Origin: Immersiella caudata
Taxonomy: Eukaryota; Ascomycota; Sordariomycetes; Sordariales; Lasiosphaeriaceae
Assembly (NCBI GenBank): GCA_030512335.1
Contig: JAULSU010000003.1
Span: forward strand, 4,836,001-4,900,000
Reading direction: 5' to 3'
Length of the DNA stretch: 64,000 nucleotides
Shown: positions 51,330 to 62,656 of the stretch, in pieces
Layout: each line of letters begins with the position of its first letter
Position numbering within the stretch: the first letter of the stretch is position 1
Notes under the pieces: model-generated
Seen by the model: the letters and a program-made list of their open reading frames with translations, nothing else
The model's database searches: none
Told to the model about the DNA's origin: nothing
Program-made: the position numbers and the translations under genes

Positions 51330-54300
51330 CTAGCTCTTGCCACCGCTGCTGATGGTCTTAGAGCACTCTAGAATCATACTTTGCCGTTCGAACGGTAGCG
51401 ACGAGAGCTGGCTGAGAACGCGACGCCTTTCCTTTGCGCTTGTATCCGCCTTTGTCAGCTGCGACACCAAAAGTTGTTCCGTTTTGCTCAACAGCGTTGC
51501 CCGCTGGCCGCGCGGCGTGGTTTCCCATCGTCTTCGCCACTGGGCCGAACTCGTGCCCTCCTCGTGACCGGAAGATATTCCCGACAACGCCGGGCCGGTA
51601 GTGCGACGCTCAGTCTGTTGAAGCCGCGCCTCCCTCTTTGCTTCACGGGCAGCCTTGTAGCAAGTCCACAGCGATTCTGCCCCAGGCATCGGAATTTCCT
51701 CCTTTTTGAGGAGCTTGGGGATATATGGCGGGTCTGATGCGTCCTCTTGCGTGTCATCTTGTGTGTCGAAGTTGGGAGCGGGAGACCTCGAGCGCCAGGC
51801 TTTCCCGAGACCGCGGAGGGGAAATTTAGCTGTTGTCGCCGCCACCGCCTTGCGTTGCGGGGATTCTCTCCCCAAGCGTCCTGTTTCCGCCTCCTGGCGT
51901 CGCAGCTGCTGTTCGACGGCGTGCGACAGATCCGCAACCTCGTCCAGCTCGACACCAGCCGTCTTGGACATGGTCAACCAGATCTTTTGCAGCAACCAGA
52001 GGACGACACCAAGAGCAGATATCGTCCGGCAATCCCTAATTATCTGTCCCCGGCGCTTGACCGCCACCACAATCCGCAGGCTGCCCTTTGCAGATGTTGC
52101 TAGGCTGAGGAGCACCCGGAGGAGAGACTTGACCATCATGCCGTTGGTAAAATCAAAGCCCCCGTCCTCGGTATTGTCCATGATGGAAAAGCAATGCTGG
52201 AGAATAAATTCGCACGGGGTCCAATCCCTCGTCGTGCCCTTGACGGCATTCTTCCATCGGTTGTTCCACGGCGCCTGGTTCGTGCCGCTGAGCGATTCGG
52301 GCTTCTCCCAAGTCACCTGCATGCGTTCGAGGTTCTTGGACATTGCCATGCGGAGCCGGGGCTGCTTCTCCTCGACAAAGTGAATGAGCAAGGAGACGGT
52401 GGTTATATGAGGAGAAATCTCCAGACCAGATCGCATCGTCGGGAGAATTCCCTGGCCGCCGTCCTGGAGCGACAGCGACAAGATGAGGGAGTACGGAAAT
52501 GGGAGCTCCATCCGCTTGCAGCCCTTGGCGCACGAGAAGTTGATGGCTCCGATCTCCTCCGACGGGACCCTAAACAGGGACTTGTCGTGCCAGTGGTGTC
52601 CCAGCGCGTCCCTCATCGCCTGTAGATACACGCCGTGGAAGGCGTCTCTACTTCGGGCGTTCAGGTACGGCTCGTAGCTCGCCATTCTCGCCATCCTCAC
52701 CAACGCGCACTGTCCTGCAGCATTTCCACGGTCCTGGATGTGCATAGCCTTTAGCTCTGCTATGCTGGAGCTCATCAACGCCATCTCGGGGTCAAAGGAG
52801 GTGTTGGACGTCATTAGGCTCACTTTCTCCCAGACCACGTCAGTTTGCAGAAATTCGACCACCGTCCTATGGAGGAAGCCGACGGGAGACCCCTCCGGGA
52901 GGAGCTCCGAGGGTTGATCTGCGTGCTGGACCTCTAGGAGACCGGAGCACCGACTTCGTAGTCGCCCATCCGTGGCCACGCACCGCCAGCTGCGGGCCTC
53001 TTGGCTGAGAGCCAGCACGGGAGCTGTCAAGCACGTCGTGTAGTCATCCTCCTCGGCAAAAGAGAGCTGAAGGACTGTCATGGGGTAAGCGCTGCAAAGC
53101 TCGAAGCTCCGGAGGACCAGCTGCAGGAGCTTGGAGCCCACGATGCGGTGCTGCTCCGGCATGGACCCCAGCATGTGGTCATACAGCTTTTCCAGATCCG
53201 GCGGAAGCCGATCGACTTCTTCCATCAGATCCGACGCCGTGTTGTAGTTCTGCAAGCCGAATTGGAGATTCCTCACGACCAAAAACACCCAGAGGAAAAC
53301 GCCAGACGCGCGATCCGTGACCTTGGTGGTTAGCGTCGTGGTGAGACCCGGCTCGGCGTGCTCCATTCGATTCATCAGGGAGTTGCTGCCAAGGTGGTCC
53401 CTGACATAGAGCTCGATGTCTTTTCGGGTCAGATCCTGCAACCGGAGCTTCGGGCAGTTCTCAAACCGGTGAACGCAGGCCGGTATGGGCCTGCTAGACA
53501 GCAGCGCCTTGACACGGGCGTGCTTGGTGACGTCCAGAAACAAGTCGCATATCTCGTTGTGATCACCAGTGTACTCATCTATGCCGTCGACGAGAAAACA
53601 GATGCGGAGATCATCCGGAAGGTTCTGCACCAGGTTGGTCAACGCCATCTTCAGTTCCGTATAGGTGAAGACGATCTCGCCCACCACCTTCCTCGATATG
53701 ACAGCCCGGCAAAGATCCGGGAAGACAATGAGGATCATCTCTGGTCTCTTCGATAGGACGTCAAAGAGGAGGCTGCGAAATAGTCCTTCCTGTGACTTCT
53801 GCAACGGCGTGCCGGCGTACCAAAAGTAGAACGATGGCACGACGACCTCGCCCTCCCCAGCCCACCTCTTGAGACAGACGTCCAGTCTCGGATCGCTCTG
53901 GAGATATTTCATGAGCGATGACTTCCCGGAGCCCGCCTTGCCAGATACCCAATAGCAGCCCCCAGAGGGCGAAGAGGATCTGCCCCCTAGCCACCTGCTC
54001 AAAGAATCTTTGCTAGCGATGCCGCGGCTCAGGGATTCACTCGCCCATGCCCACTCAAACGTATTCGCATGGGCGGGCTTGACGGAAGAGCGCCTCTCGG
54101 TTATGCCTCGAAAGTGCAGCGAGTCCAAGATTGCCTTCTTGTAGTCGACAAGCTCCTGCACGACCACTGGTGCCCATGTCTCTCCGGGCCTGCGTTGAAC
54201 TCCCTCATTTAGAGCGGCGTTTGATACGCCGTCAGCCCTAGAAAAGGTGACCGAGGTGTTGACCCCGTGCCCGGAGTGTTCCACCGCACCGCTGGGGCGC

Positions 54301-54983
54301 ACGAGCGCGGATGAGTCGCCATTTCGGGTTGTCAGGATGGCGGTGACGCCCTCGGAGTGCTTTTGCCGAACGGTGGTCCCGCGACTGCCTTGAGAGGTGA
54401 TAGCGATGACCTCAACGATCTCGTCGCGGAGATTGTCGCGGAGTGATGACAAAGCCTTCTGCTGGCTTGCCTGCTGCTGGTTCACCACGAGCAAGATCCT
54501 AAGTGAGAGTTGATCTCGGTATTCGAATAGTCGCCGCGCAATCGTGTCGATGCGTTCCTGGGACCATATCAAGCGCACGGCCGCCAACACACTCCTCCAT
54601 GTCGAGGAAGGTCTCTCACGCGTGACTTCGCCGAGAACCTCGGACAGTTCCCCCACTGTCCGGACACATTTGCCCGCGAGATCACGTAGAGCCTAGAGAC
54701 TGGGAGGTAAACCACACTGCACCGAGAAAGTGACAAAAATGGGTAAAAAAGCACTGACCTTTTCCTCGGGCGACAGGCTTTCTGGCAACCGAGATTCGAG
54801 CTTCAGGCTTTTGGTCAGGCTGGTGCTAGCACTCTCGATATCGTCTGCAAGATTGCTAAGATGCGCTGCCGAAATTGTTGACCCTGCGTCTGCGATTTCT
54901 TTTGTGTTTCGCACAACGGATATGCCCAGCTCCGTGAGCTGCGCAACGTTTGCGGCAAGCCCGAGAGCGCTCAAAGGTTCCAT
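51330..54983 (-). CDS. NACHT-domain STAND protein
   Basis: Exons (minus) 54983-54759 and 54692-51330 with a 66-bp intron (gtcagt...tctag); 1195 residues. Residues 1-75 (MEPLSALGLAANVAQLTELG) plus the start of exon 2 form a helical fungal N-domain. The NACHT NTPase follows: Walker A GKAGSGKSS at 326-334, FYFWYAGTPLQKSQEGLFRSLL, a Walker B region ICFLVDGIDEY near 430, ALLSSRPIPA, LRLQDLTRKDIELYV and ASGVFLWVFLVVRNL, then a DUF7791-type helical region (RLPPDLEKLYDHML, GFLHRTVVEFLQTD). The C-terminal 500 residues show no WD40, ankyrin or TPR repeats. STAND proteins are signal-triggered oligomerising switches in fungal self/non-self recognition and cell death. The frame is fully open, so it is probably functional. 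Confidence 0.9.
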
Positions 54984-55149
54984 GGTGACGCATTTGTCGT
55001 GATCGCTTCCGTGGGTTTGAGAGTGGAAAGAGCAGAGAGCAGTTTTCAGGCCGTTAGGCAGCAGGCAGCTCCAACGCACTTGCTGCAACACACACCATTC
55101 ACCATTCACGGAGTGGTTGAATTTTCGCCAATCGGCCACAATCGGGCCG
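54984..55149. other. Region between NACHT gene and MerB-like relic
   Basis: A short divergent upstream region; no further feature recognised. Confidence 0.35.
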
Positions 55150-55825
55150 GATTGCTGGCCCAGACGTCCTTCGATACGGTGGCCCAAACCTCCGCGCCTT
55201 CATCATCCCCGCCTTCCTCGCTCTCCAACGTCCACCCAAAATCCACGAAATCGCATCCCACTTCAACCGCCCGCACCCTAGCAGACTACCACGCCGTCTT
55301 CCTCTACTCAACCACAGACAAAATCTGGATAGCCCGTCTCTTCTCCGCCACACCCACAACCTGCGTGATATCCTCGGCTCTTGAAAATGGTGGGGTAACT
55401 GCGTCTGGTGCTCTCTCGGTCTGATGCACCTCGTCGGAGGAACCACAACCCTTGAAACCAGAACAGGTGGAATAGGAGTGAATGCCGTGATTCGAGTTGA
55501 GCAGGGGAAGTGTTCGGATACAGATTACGTGGTGCACTTTCCCGTGCCCATGAGAGAGGCGTGGGAAAATGTGGTTTGCACATGCTCGGTGCAGTTGCTG
55601 TTTCGTGAAGAGGCGGAGGTGGAAGAGTGGTGTGCCACGAGGGGGATCGCAAATGGGGATGTCAGACCTGTGGAGTAGGTTTGGGAGTTTGCGCGTGAGT
55701 GGTATGGACGTCGTGTAGATGAGGATTGGATGAAGTGGACGCTGGAGGAGGCAGCGGGGCTGTTTGCGCGTCATGGGCTGGATGGGCCGATCTGGGCCCT
55801 TGAGGGAGAGGGGGCTCGCTTTTGA
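55150..55825 (+). pseudogene. Alkylmercury lyase (MerB)-like relic
   Basis: Pieces in successive frames read as a MerB-family protein. A helical N-domain (SLSNVHPKST, ADYHAVFLYSTTDKIWIA) is followed by a frame change, then NCVWCSLGLMHLVGG, where MerB has its first active-site Cys in WCALD. Next come TLETRTGGIGVNAVIRVEQG, VVHFPVPMREAWENVVCTC near the second Cys, LLFREEAEVEEWCATRG and GDVRPVE, a TAG, then WEFAREWYGRRVDEDWMKW, EEAAGLFARHGLDGPIWAL and the natural stop at 55823. MerB cleaves carbon-mercury bonds in bacteria; fungal relatives of this length exist with unproven activity. One frameshift and one nonsense change mean it is broken but otherwise well preserved. Confidence 0.7.
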
Positions 55826-57857
55826 GTTAAACAAAGCTGTCGTTTAGAATTAAGCCCCTCAAAGAATAACTACAGAATAGGAGTGAGTTGGTCGCTGGGT
55901 CGGTTCGAACCGGTCCTTGTGCATTCCATGTCAAGCATTGAACACGAGCTGGCTTTGGGAGAGCAACCGTCAGCCAGCTCCACTCATGACGGTGTCTTCT
56001 TTGTCTTCCCAGAAGATGATGCACAGTCCCCGTTACTGCTGAGGGTGTCTGGTGAGCACGGAGACATTGTTGTCCGAAGATGAATTCTGCTGTAACGGAG
56101 GCGTGCGGTTTCAAATCGGCTGCATCATCAATGACTAGGTATTCTTGAACGAAAGAGGACCATGTTGGATAGGGGATCATCAGAAGAACCTCTGCAACAA
56201 TATAAATATGGCTCCTGGCAGTCAAGAAGCCTCTTCCTTTCCTCACCCAGCACCATCAAAGTTTTCGGCTTCTATCCCTGAACTCCTCAAGCGACCTCAT
56301 CGAGCGCCCAAAATTCGCTACTCCCTACCTATCCGCTGCTTTTTCAACGCTCAGTTTAGACGTCGCAATACCACAGCAGAAAGGCGATGGCGACAAAGCA
56401 GCCCGATCCCTTCCCCACCGAAGACCGGACCGCGTATAACCCCTCACCCGATGCAGAACAGACACAAGAAGAAGATCCCGACCCACCACCCCAAGAGAAC
56501 ATGAACGCCCAAGACTGATATGTTCCTCTTCCTCGATGCCAACAAGACAAGAGAGCCGGGAAGAAGGCTCATTGTCCCGTGTCGGGTGGACTACCCTACT
56601 CGCAGCCGGATATCTTTTTGATGAAGCCTGATGTGGATTTCTCGGAGGAGCCGTATGATGGGGATATGGATTTTGTCATGGTGGCCGGGGGTGGTTGTGG
56701 CGGTCGTGACGCGGTCGCGAGAAGCTTGACACCTGTCTGGTGGTGATTACCATTTGAGAGGCTACGTGCAAAGGCACTGGTTGCTGATTCGCCGAAGGAC
56801 AGGATCACCAGCGAGGCACAGAAGGGCTGGATCTCCCTTTTTGATGGACTTCAACTTCAAGTTTCTATTCTAGCTAGACTAGAAAGCAGAATTGAAAGTC
56901 GGGTTACTTTCCACTCATTGAAATCAACCGCTATGGTGCTTTGTGCTTTGCAAGACGGTGTGAAGGCGTGACGTGCGAGAGATTGAAGATTTCCCGCGCC
57001 CATCAGTGATAGAACCTCCCCGACCTCACGACTCCTGCAAAGAATCGGGTGGCTGCTACAGCGTAGATACCCCAATGGGACAAGGTTTTCCACCACCACA
57101 TCCCCCCGTCACCCACAATCTGCCTGAAGTCGCCGCAATGCCAGCGTGCTTCCCACACAGTGCAACCACTGAAACCCCACTCCTCAAGTTCCATTCCGCC
57201 AGGCATCAAGCTTAAAAGCATAGCCACCTCAGAAAACCCGTCCCCTTTCCTTCCCGTAATGACCACCCCCACCCAACCATGGACACCAAACTTGATGTCA
57301 GATCTGACAAGAGCCTCAATGACTGTGTGGACATAGACATGTTGAGGAAGAAGCACCTGGACGAGGTCCACGGCGAAAATGACATGGTGTTGGTCGATAG
57401 CAGGGGCGAAGCGCCGCCGTACAGCCTGCCGCCGGTGCAAGCATTGGTCTTTCTGTTGGTCGATACGGATGTCCTGACGGACGGACGGTCTCCGAGAGTT
57501 TGGGACGGCGAGTTTGGATGTCGATGAATCGTACATGCCTAACTAGGCAGACTCCCAGCAGGAAAATTTGTGTGGGGGGTGAACGAGCAGCATCAAGACA
57601 AGAGCACCGTTGCAAAACGGAGCGGCATGGAAGCGGGAAACATGCGCGGCAACAAGTGATCGTATTTGGGTTTAGATCAAGATGCAGCCGCTGAGGACAC
57701 CAAAGAAGCTAGCTTTCCCCGTGGGGACCAGTATCTGTGTTCATATCCCTCCTCCCCATCTCCTCAGCTGCAGATGAACTCGCCTCTCCGAACCGTATGC
57801 CTATCTGCCAACCCGAAAGATACCTCAGGTAGGAGACTGACGAAAGAATATACCCAA
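55826..57857. other. Long stretch without a supported gene
   Basis: Short open frames occur at 56386-56518 (acidic, Pro-rich, 44 codons), then a shifted frame with GYLFDEA- and DRITSEAQKGW-like stretches to about 56870, and on both strands of 57000-57540. None has a family motif or a consistent splice model. The acidic 56386-56870 part may be a decayed gene. Confidence 0.35.
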
Positions 57858-58202
57858 TCAGGCAGCGCAGGGCCAAGCGGAGGAGCCCAGGGCATTGCTT
57901 GCACCGTCTGCGGTTTTGGCCCGGAAGCAGATGTCGAGGGTCTGGGCATCCTGGCAACTTGTGGACGGATCGACACAGTGGTTCTTGCTATAAGAGCGCA
58001 TGTACTGACCGCCTCCGCCGCGGGTGGTGATCTTCCAAGACGAGAAAGCAGTCTCGGGGGCGCATGTGTTATCCCAGACGTTGCGCTCGCCAATGAACTC
58101 TGACTCGGAGCAAACTTCATTCCTGTACATCCTGATGATGGCCGCGTTGGCTGACATGGTGAAGGCCGCGATGGCGGCGACGACGAGGCTGAAGAACATC
58201 AT
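57858..58202 (-). CDS. Small secreted cysteine-rich protein
   Basis: 114 residues, one exon. The signal peptide is MMFFSLVVAAIAAFTMSANA (a second ATG one codon on is equally possible); mature start AIIRMYRNEVC. Six cysteines: EVC, NTC, NHC, TSC, DIC and WPC, an even number fit for three disulphides, in about 94 mature residues, with Gly- and Ser-rich loops (TTRGGGGQYMRSYS). This is the size and build of fungal effector-like or antimicrobial-type proteins, but I recognise no named family, so the role is open. The antisense frames over it are shadows. Confidence 0.7.
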   Translation of the reverse strand: MMFFSLVVAAIAAFTMSANAAIIRMYRNEVCSESEFIGERNVWDNTCAPETAFSSWKITTRGGGGQYMRSYSKNHCVDPSTSCQDAQTLDICFRAKTADGASNALGSSAWPCAA

Positions 58203-59100
58203 CCTGAGGGCTGGTCAGTACAGGTGTGCCATCTGGTGGGAGACACGGGCGGCGTACTTGATTGATGTGAAGGAGCAGGAAATGGCTTGGAGTGAGAGTT
58301 GTAGATCTTAGGTGGAATGAGATGCAAAAGGTGAGAGTTGAGTTGCAAGGAGGAGTTGATGGCAGAAGGTGAGCTTTGACGTCGTGAGGTGGATGGAGAG
58401 GAGAGAGATTCCTCCCACTGCGAGAATTTGAGGGCCTTTTATGTTTGGTGAGGTGAGTGAATCCCCAAGAACCTACTGCCATTGTTTGCGCAGTGACTTG
58501 GCTACGCAAGGAAAGAGCGAGTGAATACCCTGGTCACATGGCTCGCTGAGTTCCATCCAAAGTGTTTCGTCTGGTGCCAATGCCCTCACCGGGCCTGAAA
58601 CACTTTTCACTCCGTGCTCGCTCCTGCCATCGATCGCGTCACTTCCGGAACACTGACATCTCAGCCCCACCAGCCAAAGACCAATGACCGGGCAACTGTT
58701 GATGATGCTAACAGGACATTTCCCCGGATAGGAAACATGATGGGAGTTTGGAATGGAACAGAAACGCGTCACGGTGAATTCAAGGTTGGTTTGTGTTTTT
58801 AGGACTGCTAACTGCAGATTTTAGAGTAGGGCGGTAATTAGCTTCGAAAGCAAGGTGACCCTCGAGCGAAGCACTGTACAAACATACAAACACATGCGCA
58901 TTCGGCAGCCTACCTAAGGTAGGTACCCGCTTACCCACTTACTTGTACCACAAGTCCCTCTGTTTGCCTCTCTTGGCGGCCTTGTTCGTACTCCTGGGCG
59001 TTTGAAGAGCGGCAATTCTGCGCGGCCAAGAGGGCAAGATTCGAGGAAAGGATGTCCCGCTCGTTTAATTAGTGAAGACGCCTTTTCACTTCAATGAAGA
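58203..59100. other. Intergenic
   Basis: Upstream region of the Cys-rich secreted-protein gene and further DNA without a supported gene. Confidence 0.35.
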
Positions 59101-59990
59101 ATGGGCGGGTTCCACCGTGGAAGAAGTCAGTGGGGCCAGGATGTCATCAGAAACATTCTGGTTGAGCTGAAAGGTCAGCCCTATCGTCGACGGTTAACCT
59201 GGGAGTTTGACGAGGTGATTCAACAGTTGCTGTGGAGGCTGCTGAGGTGGATGGATTTGGATGAGAATCGGAGGCGGGATGAGTTTGATGAAGGTTTGTG
59301 AGGAGTACTATTGTGGGTTAGATGCGAAGGGTGGGAAGGATGGTGGGAATTGGGATGAGGTGTTTGGGTCAAGTTGTTGAGGGAGTGGGTGAGGTGGGCG
59401 AGGGAGGTTCGGCTTACCAATAATATACTGCCGGTGGAATCGGGTCCATGCTTCCGCTGGGCACGAATGGGAATACGACGTCTACTGTGGAGCCGGCGAT
59501 GCTGGAGTTGATTCAGGATCGCGTGTTGTTGGACGAGGTAAGGAAGGAGGTTGCGACGGCTTTGAGGGGCTGTGATTTTGATGCGCAAAAGTTGTTGGGC
59601 CTGCTGCTTTTGCAATCAATTTACGTCAAAGTCATGCGACTTCATGTTTCAATGCCGGTTACGAGGAAGCTTCTCGACTCGTATGACATGGGTAGCCATG
59701 TGTTGGAAAACGACGATGTGATTAGGCGCCGGCCTCAGCGTGGGCCCTGGTTCACTCTTTTCGAAACAGGAGATCATGTTAACAATCGCAATTTCAGTGC
59801 ACAAGTTTGACATGGAACTCGCTACGTGGGCAAACAATGATAGAACGTTGTCTTATTGGCCTACAAAGAACGATCTGCACTGGGTTGGAGCAGTTGGTAT
59901 GCCGCCCGACCGTGGAGCGAAGGTTAGGTGGAAGCGGGCTAGGTTACATAGGGTGATTATAGAAGACATGGAGAAAGGGGTTGGTACGGA
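59101..59990 (+). pseudogene. Cytochrome P450 relic (C-terminal half)
   Basis: The first piece (59101-59301) has a helical LTWEFDEVIQQLLWRLLRWMDLDENRRRDEF, as in the middle of fungal P450s close to the CYP7/CYP8-like group. The clearest piece (59448-59690) reads AMLELIQDRVLLDEVRKEVATAL, FDAQKLLGLLLLQSIYVKVMRLHVSMPVTRKLLDSYDMGSHVLE, the run from the J helix through the K helix. The K-helix ExxR is broken to KVMR by a G-to-A change. Later frames give MELATWANNDRTLSYW and then an unclear end; no haem-Cys loop can be found. The N-terminal half is also missing. Frameshifts and stops: a dead fragment. Confidence 0.65.
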
Positions 59991-60196
59991 TGACGGGCGT
60001 TGGTGAGGGCAACTTTAGGGTAGAATAACAACCTCTCCCCTCAAGTAACCGTCTCGTGTAACGTGACACAACTGCTGTGCACCCACACCGGTGTAGAGCC
60101 TCCTTTGTGGGGCTGATGAGCTTGAAGGTCGGGCGGCGTTGAGCTCCCTGAACTTCCAATCCACAACTCCCAACACCATCACAACAAGAAAGCAAG

Positions 60197-60844
60197 ATGA
60201 GCACTTCCGCAGCCGGTCCCGAGACTGTCATCTCCACTGTAGCGGCCCTAGAGGCCTTCCTCTCCACCATCACCCCCACGTCCGCCCTCTACCTCGACCT
60301 CGAAGGCACCAACCTCTGCCGTCACGGCAACATCTCTCTCATCACTATCCTCATTCATCCGCAGAAGACAACCCGCCTCATCGACGTCCAAACTCTTGGA
60401 AACCTTGTATTTACCACGGCTTCTCCCAACGACCCGCACAAATCCCTCAAATCGATCCTCGAAGACGAGTCCATCCGCAAATTTCTCTGGGACACACGTA
60501 ACGATGCCGACGCACTCTGGGCGCACTACAAGGTCGCTCTCAACGGCGTGACCGACGTCCAACTCATGGAAAACGCCTCCCGCGAGGGAAGCAAGGAGTT
60601 CCTCGGTGGATTGGATAAGTGCGTCCAGTACGGTCTCAGCTTGGGGTACTTGGAATTGAGCCAGTGGCTTCGAACAAAGCAGGATGTTAAAAGCATGATG
60701 AGCAATGGCGTCTTTGCGAAGCGCCCGATGGAGGAGAAGACTGTGCAGTATTGTGTTGGTGATGTGCAGTATTTGCCAAAGCTCTATGAAGTCTACGGGA
60801 AGAAGTTGAACAAAGAGTGGATGGAAAAGGTGATGTTGGAGTAA
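60197..60844 (+). CDS. 3'-5' exonuclease (RNase D-like) domain protein
   Basis: 215 residues, one exon, ATG in caagATGag. DEDD exonuclease motifs are complete: Exo I LYLDLEGTNL with Asp34 and Glu36, Exo II FLWDTRNDADALW with Asp99 (Asp104 nearby), Exo III YCVGDVQYLPKLY with Tyr185 and Asp189, so it is of the DEDDy type like RNase D and WRN-type domains. Two metal ions would be bound for hydrolysis from a 3' end. The whole protein is just the nuclease domain, with no HRDC or RNA-binding part; a separate specificity is therefore unknown. The K/E-rich C-terminus ends naturally. Confidence 0.88.
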   Translation: MSTSAAGPETVISTVAALEAFLSTITPTSALYLDLEGTNLCRHGNISLITILIHPQKTTRLIDVQTLGNLVFTTASPNDPHKSLKSILEDESIRKFLWDTRNDADALWAHYKVALNGVTDVQLMENASREGSKEFLGGLDKCVQYGLSLGYLELSQWLRTKQDVKSMMSNGVFAKRPMEEKTVQYCVGDVQYLPKLYEVYGKKLNKEWMEKVMLE

Positions 60845-61815
60845 GAAAAGGGTGGACGAGGCCAGGTCGGCAGGCTATGAGCCGCAGGGGCCGAGGAAGA
60901 AGTTTGGACCGTGGGGAGTGGGAGTGGAATACAAGGGGTTCGGATGGGTGTGGAAACAAAGGGACTGATGGTTGGATATATGGATCAAGGAGGTGAGTTT
61001 AGGTGACTCAAATAAGAGGTTGAGAGCTTTGATGTTCATCAGCTCGTATTCGGCATTTTTAGTCCTGAAGAGAAAGAAATACCAAGGTGACACGCCTGTC
61101 TCTATAGCAGCTTTTGAAAAAGAGCAATCGCCTTTTCCGTCATGGCAAGCGCTTTTTGACATCGTCAGCCGATGACAAGCTCACGTTGATGCTGGGCTTA
61201 TCCAACCTCGCCGACACTTGAGCATCAGTCAGCACCACCGCCTGCCGCCGACCTAGAATCTTCATCTCTCCCGTCTCTAGATACAGCCATTGTGCATTCT
61301 CACAAGGAATCCAATACACCCAGCATGACTATTGTAACCACGGATAAATATCCTTCTCCTTACCTTTACCTTTACTTTTAGCATCACTAAAATTATCACT
61401 ATCTTCAGATAAAGGTTTTTTCAATTCACCTGAAGTATTCTTATGTAAATTTTCTTTATCTTTACCCTCGCACACCCCCGGCGACGCAGGCACACTCCTC
61501 CTACGCTTCCCTGTGAATGTCTTTGACAACACATCAATCTTTCCAATCGACTCCTGATCCTCCAAGTATCAATAACCCTCCCTCGGATGCGTGCAAGATA
61601 TACGTCGCCAGCAACCAAGCAACACAAACGACCGCCCCCACCGCCCATATAACCCTCCAGATTCCACGCTTCCTAAAATTCTCTGGTATTCGCAAGAGAA
61701 TCTTCCTCTGCACACCCCGGGTACCTTCGCTGAGGGCAAATCCCCCAGCAGCACATCCAACTCTATCAAGTTATGCTTCGCATACCTACGCGTAGCATGT
61801 TTACTCTACAAGAAA
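60845..61815. other. Intergenic
   Basis: No gene secured. A minus-strand open run at 61565-61329 is Lys/Ser/Glu-rich low complexity with no ATG; AT content is locally high around 61340-61470. Confidence 0.35.
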
Positions 61816-62100
61816 ATGGTAGCGAAGAGGAATTACATAGCTAACACACCCTTTGGCACCCACGGTTACGAAGTCGACTCCTCCGACACCACCGACCGAG
61901 CGGGACAGCAGGGTACATCACGTCCACACGTCAACGTGAAAGCAACAGCGGCCAATTCGACCACAAAGGTACTCTACGTGAGCCTTCCTGGCCACGCCGA
62001 GAAGAAGCCACCCCCTGAGCAGGTTCACAAGTTTGTGAGCCACAAGGGTTGCTTTTATCGAGATGCTGATGGAAAGGCGCACACGGCTCCGCCGTCTTGA
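61816..62100 (+). CDS. Possible small hypothetical protein
   Basis: A 94-residue open frame from an ATG in gaaaATGgt. It has a protein-like middle and end (STTKVLYVSLPGHAEKKPPPEQ and HKFVSHKGCFYRDADGKAH) and no signal peptide. The frame is open upstream too, so the true start may be earlier or on another exon. It has no family I recognise; it could be a fragment. Confidence 0.35.
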   Translation: MVAKRNYIANTPFGTHGYEVDSSDTTDRAGQQGTSRPHVNVKATAANSTTKVLYVSLPGHAEKKPPPEQVHKFVSHKGCFYRDADGKAHTAPPS

Positions 62101-62656
62101 GGGTGCGAAATAAGAGTGTCACGGATGAGCATGCACTAGGACCCCCTCCGGAATATTTGGATACTTTATGTCTTTATTTTTAGCTAGTACAGTTGCAAAT
62201 TGTTCAGCGAAATAGCTATCAGGAGCTGTCGATGTTACCCCTAAGATACACTTTGGACCCACCTTACCCCTTTTCCGTCAACGCCTTGGGAACAATCAAC
62301 TTGTCAATCATTACGGACTAACGCATCTAATAACAAACATCCACAGAGTACTAGCTATACTTCGTGCCCATCATTTATTGTCTTCACCACACTGCGATTC
62401 AACTGTTCTTCAAGTCCACAAAAACCAATCTTCATCCGATTCATCAGACCACCAGCAGTCCATTCCTACCCACGCTCCAATGCAATGATATGTACTACAA
62501 CTAAAAAGCCATTTTTGTCGTTTCATATTGCCCAGTTGCCCATAGATATTTCATCAATCGTCAAATTACCTCCTCTCTCCCCTATCCCTCCTTTTCCCGT
62601 TCTCCTCCCCCTTCCCCCCTCCCCTTTCCCATCTCCCTCCTTTCCAATTTCCACCC
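62101..62656. other. Intergenic, 3' region of the last gene
   Basis: No gene. A strongly pyrimidine-rich run (62560-62650) lies just downstream of the last gene's stop on its antisense side. Confidence 0.35.

Noticed and set aside
57003..57536. 177-codon minus-strand and 82-codon plus-strand frames over each other
   Set aside because: Neither has a motif; they look like mutual shadows.
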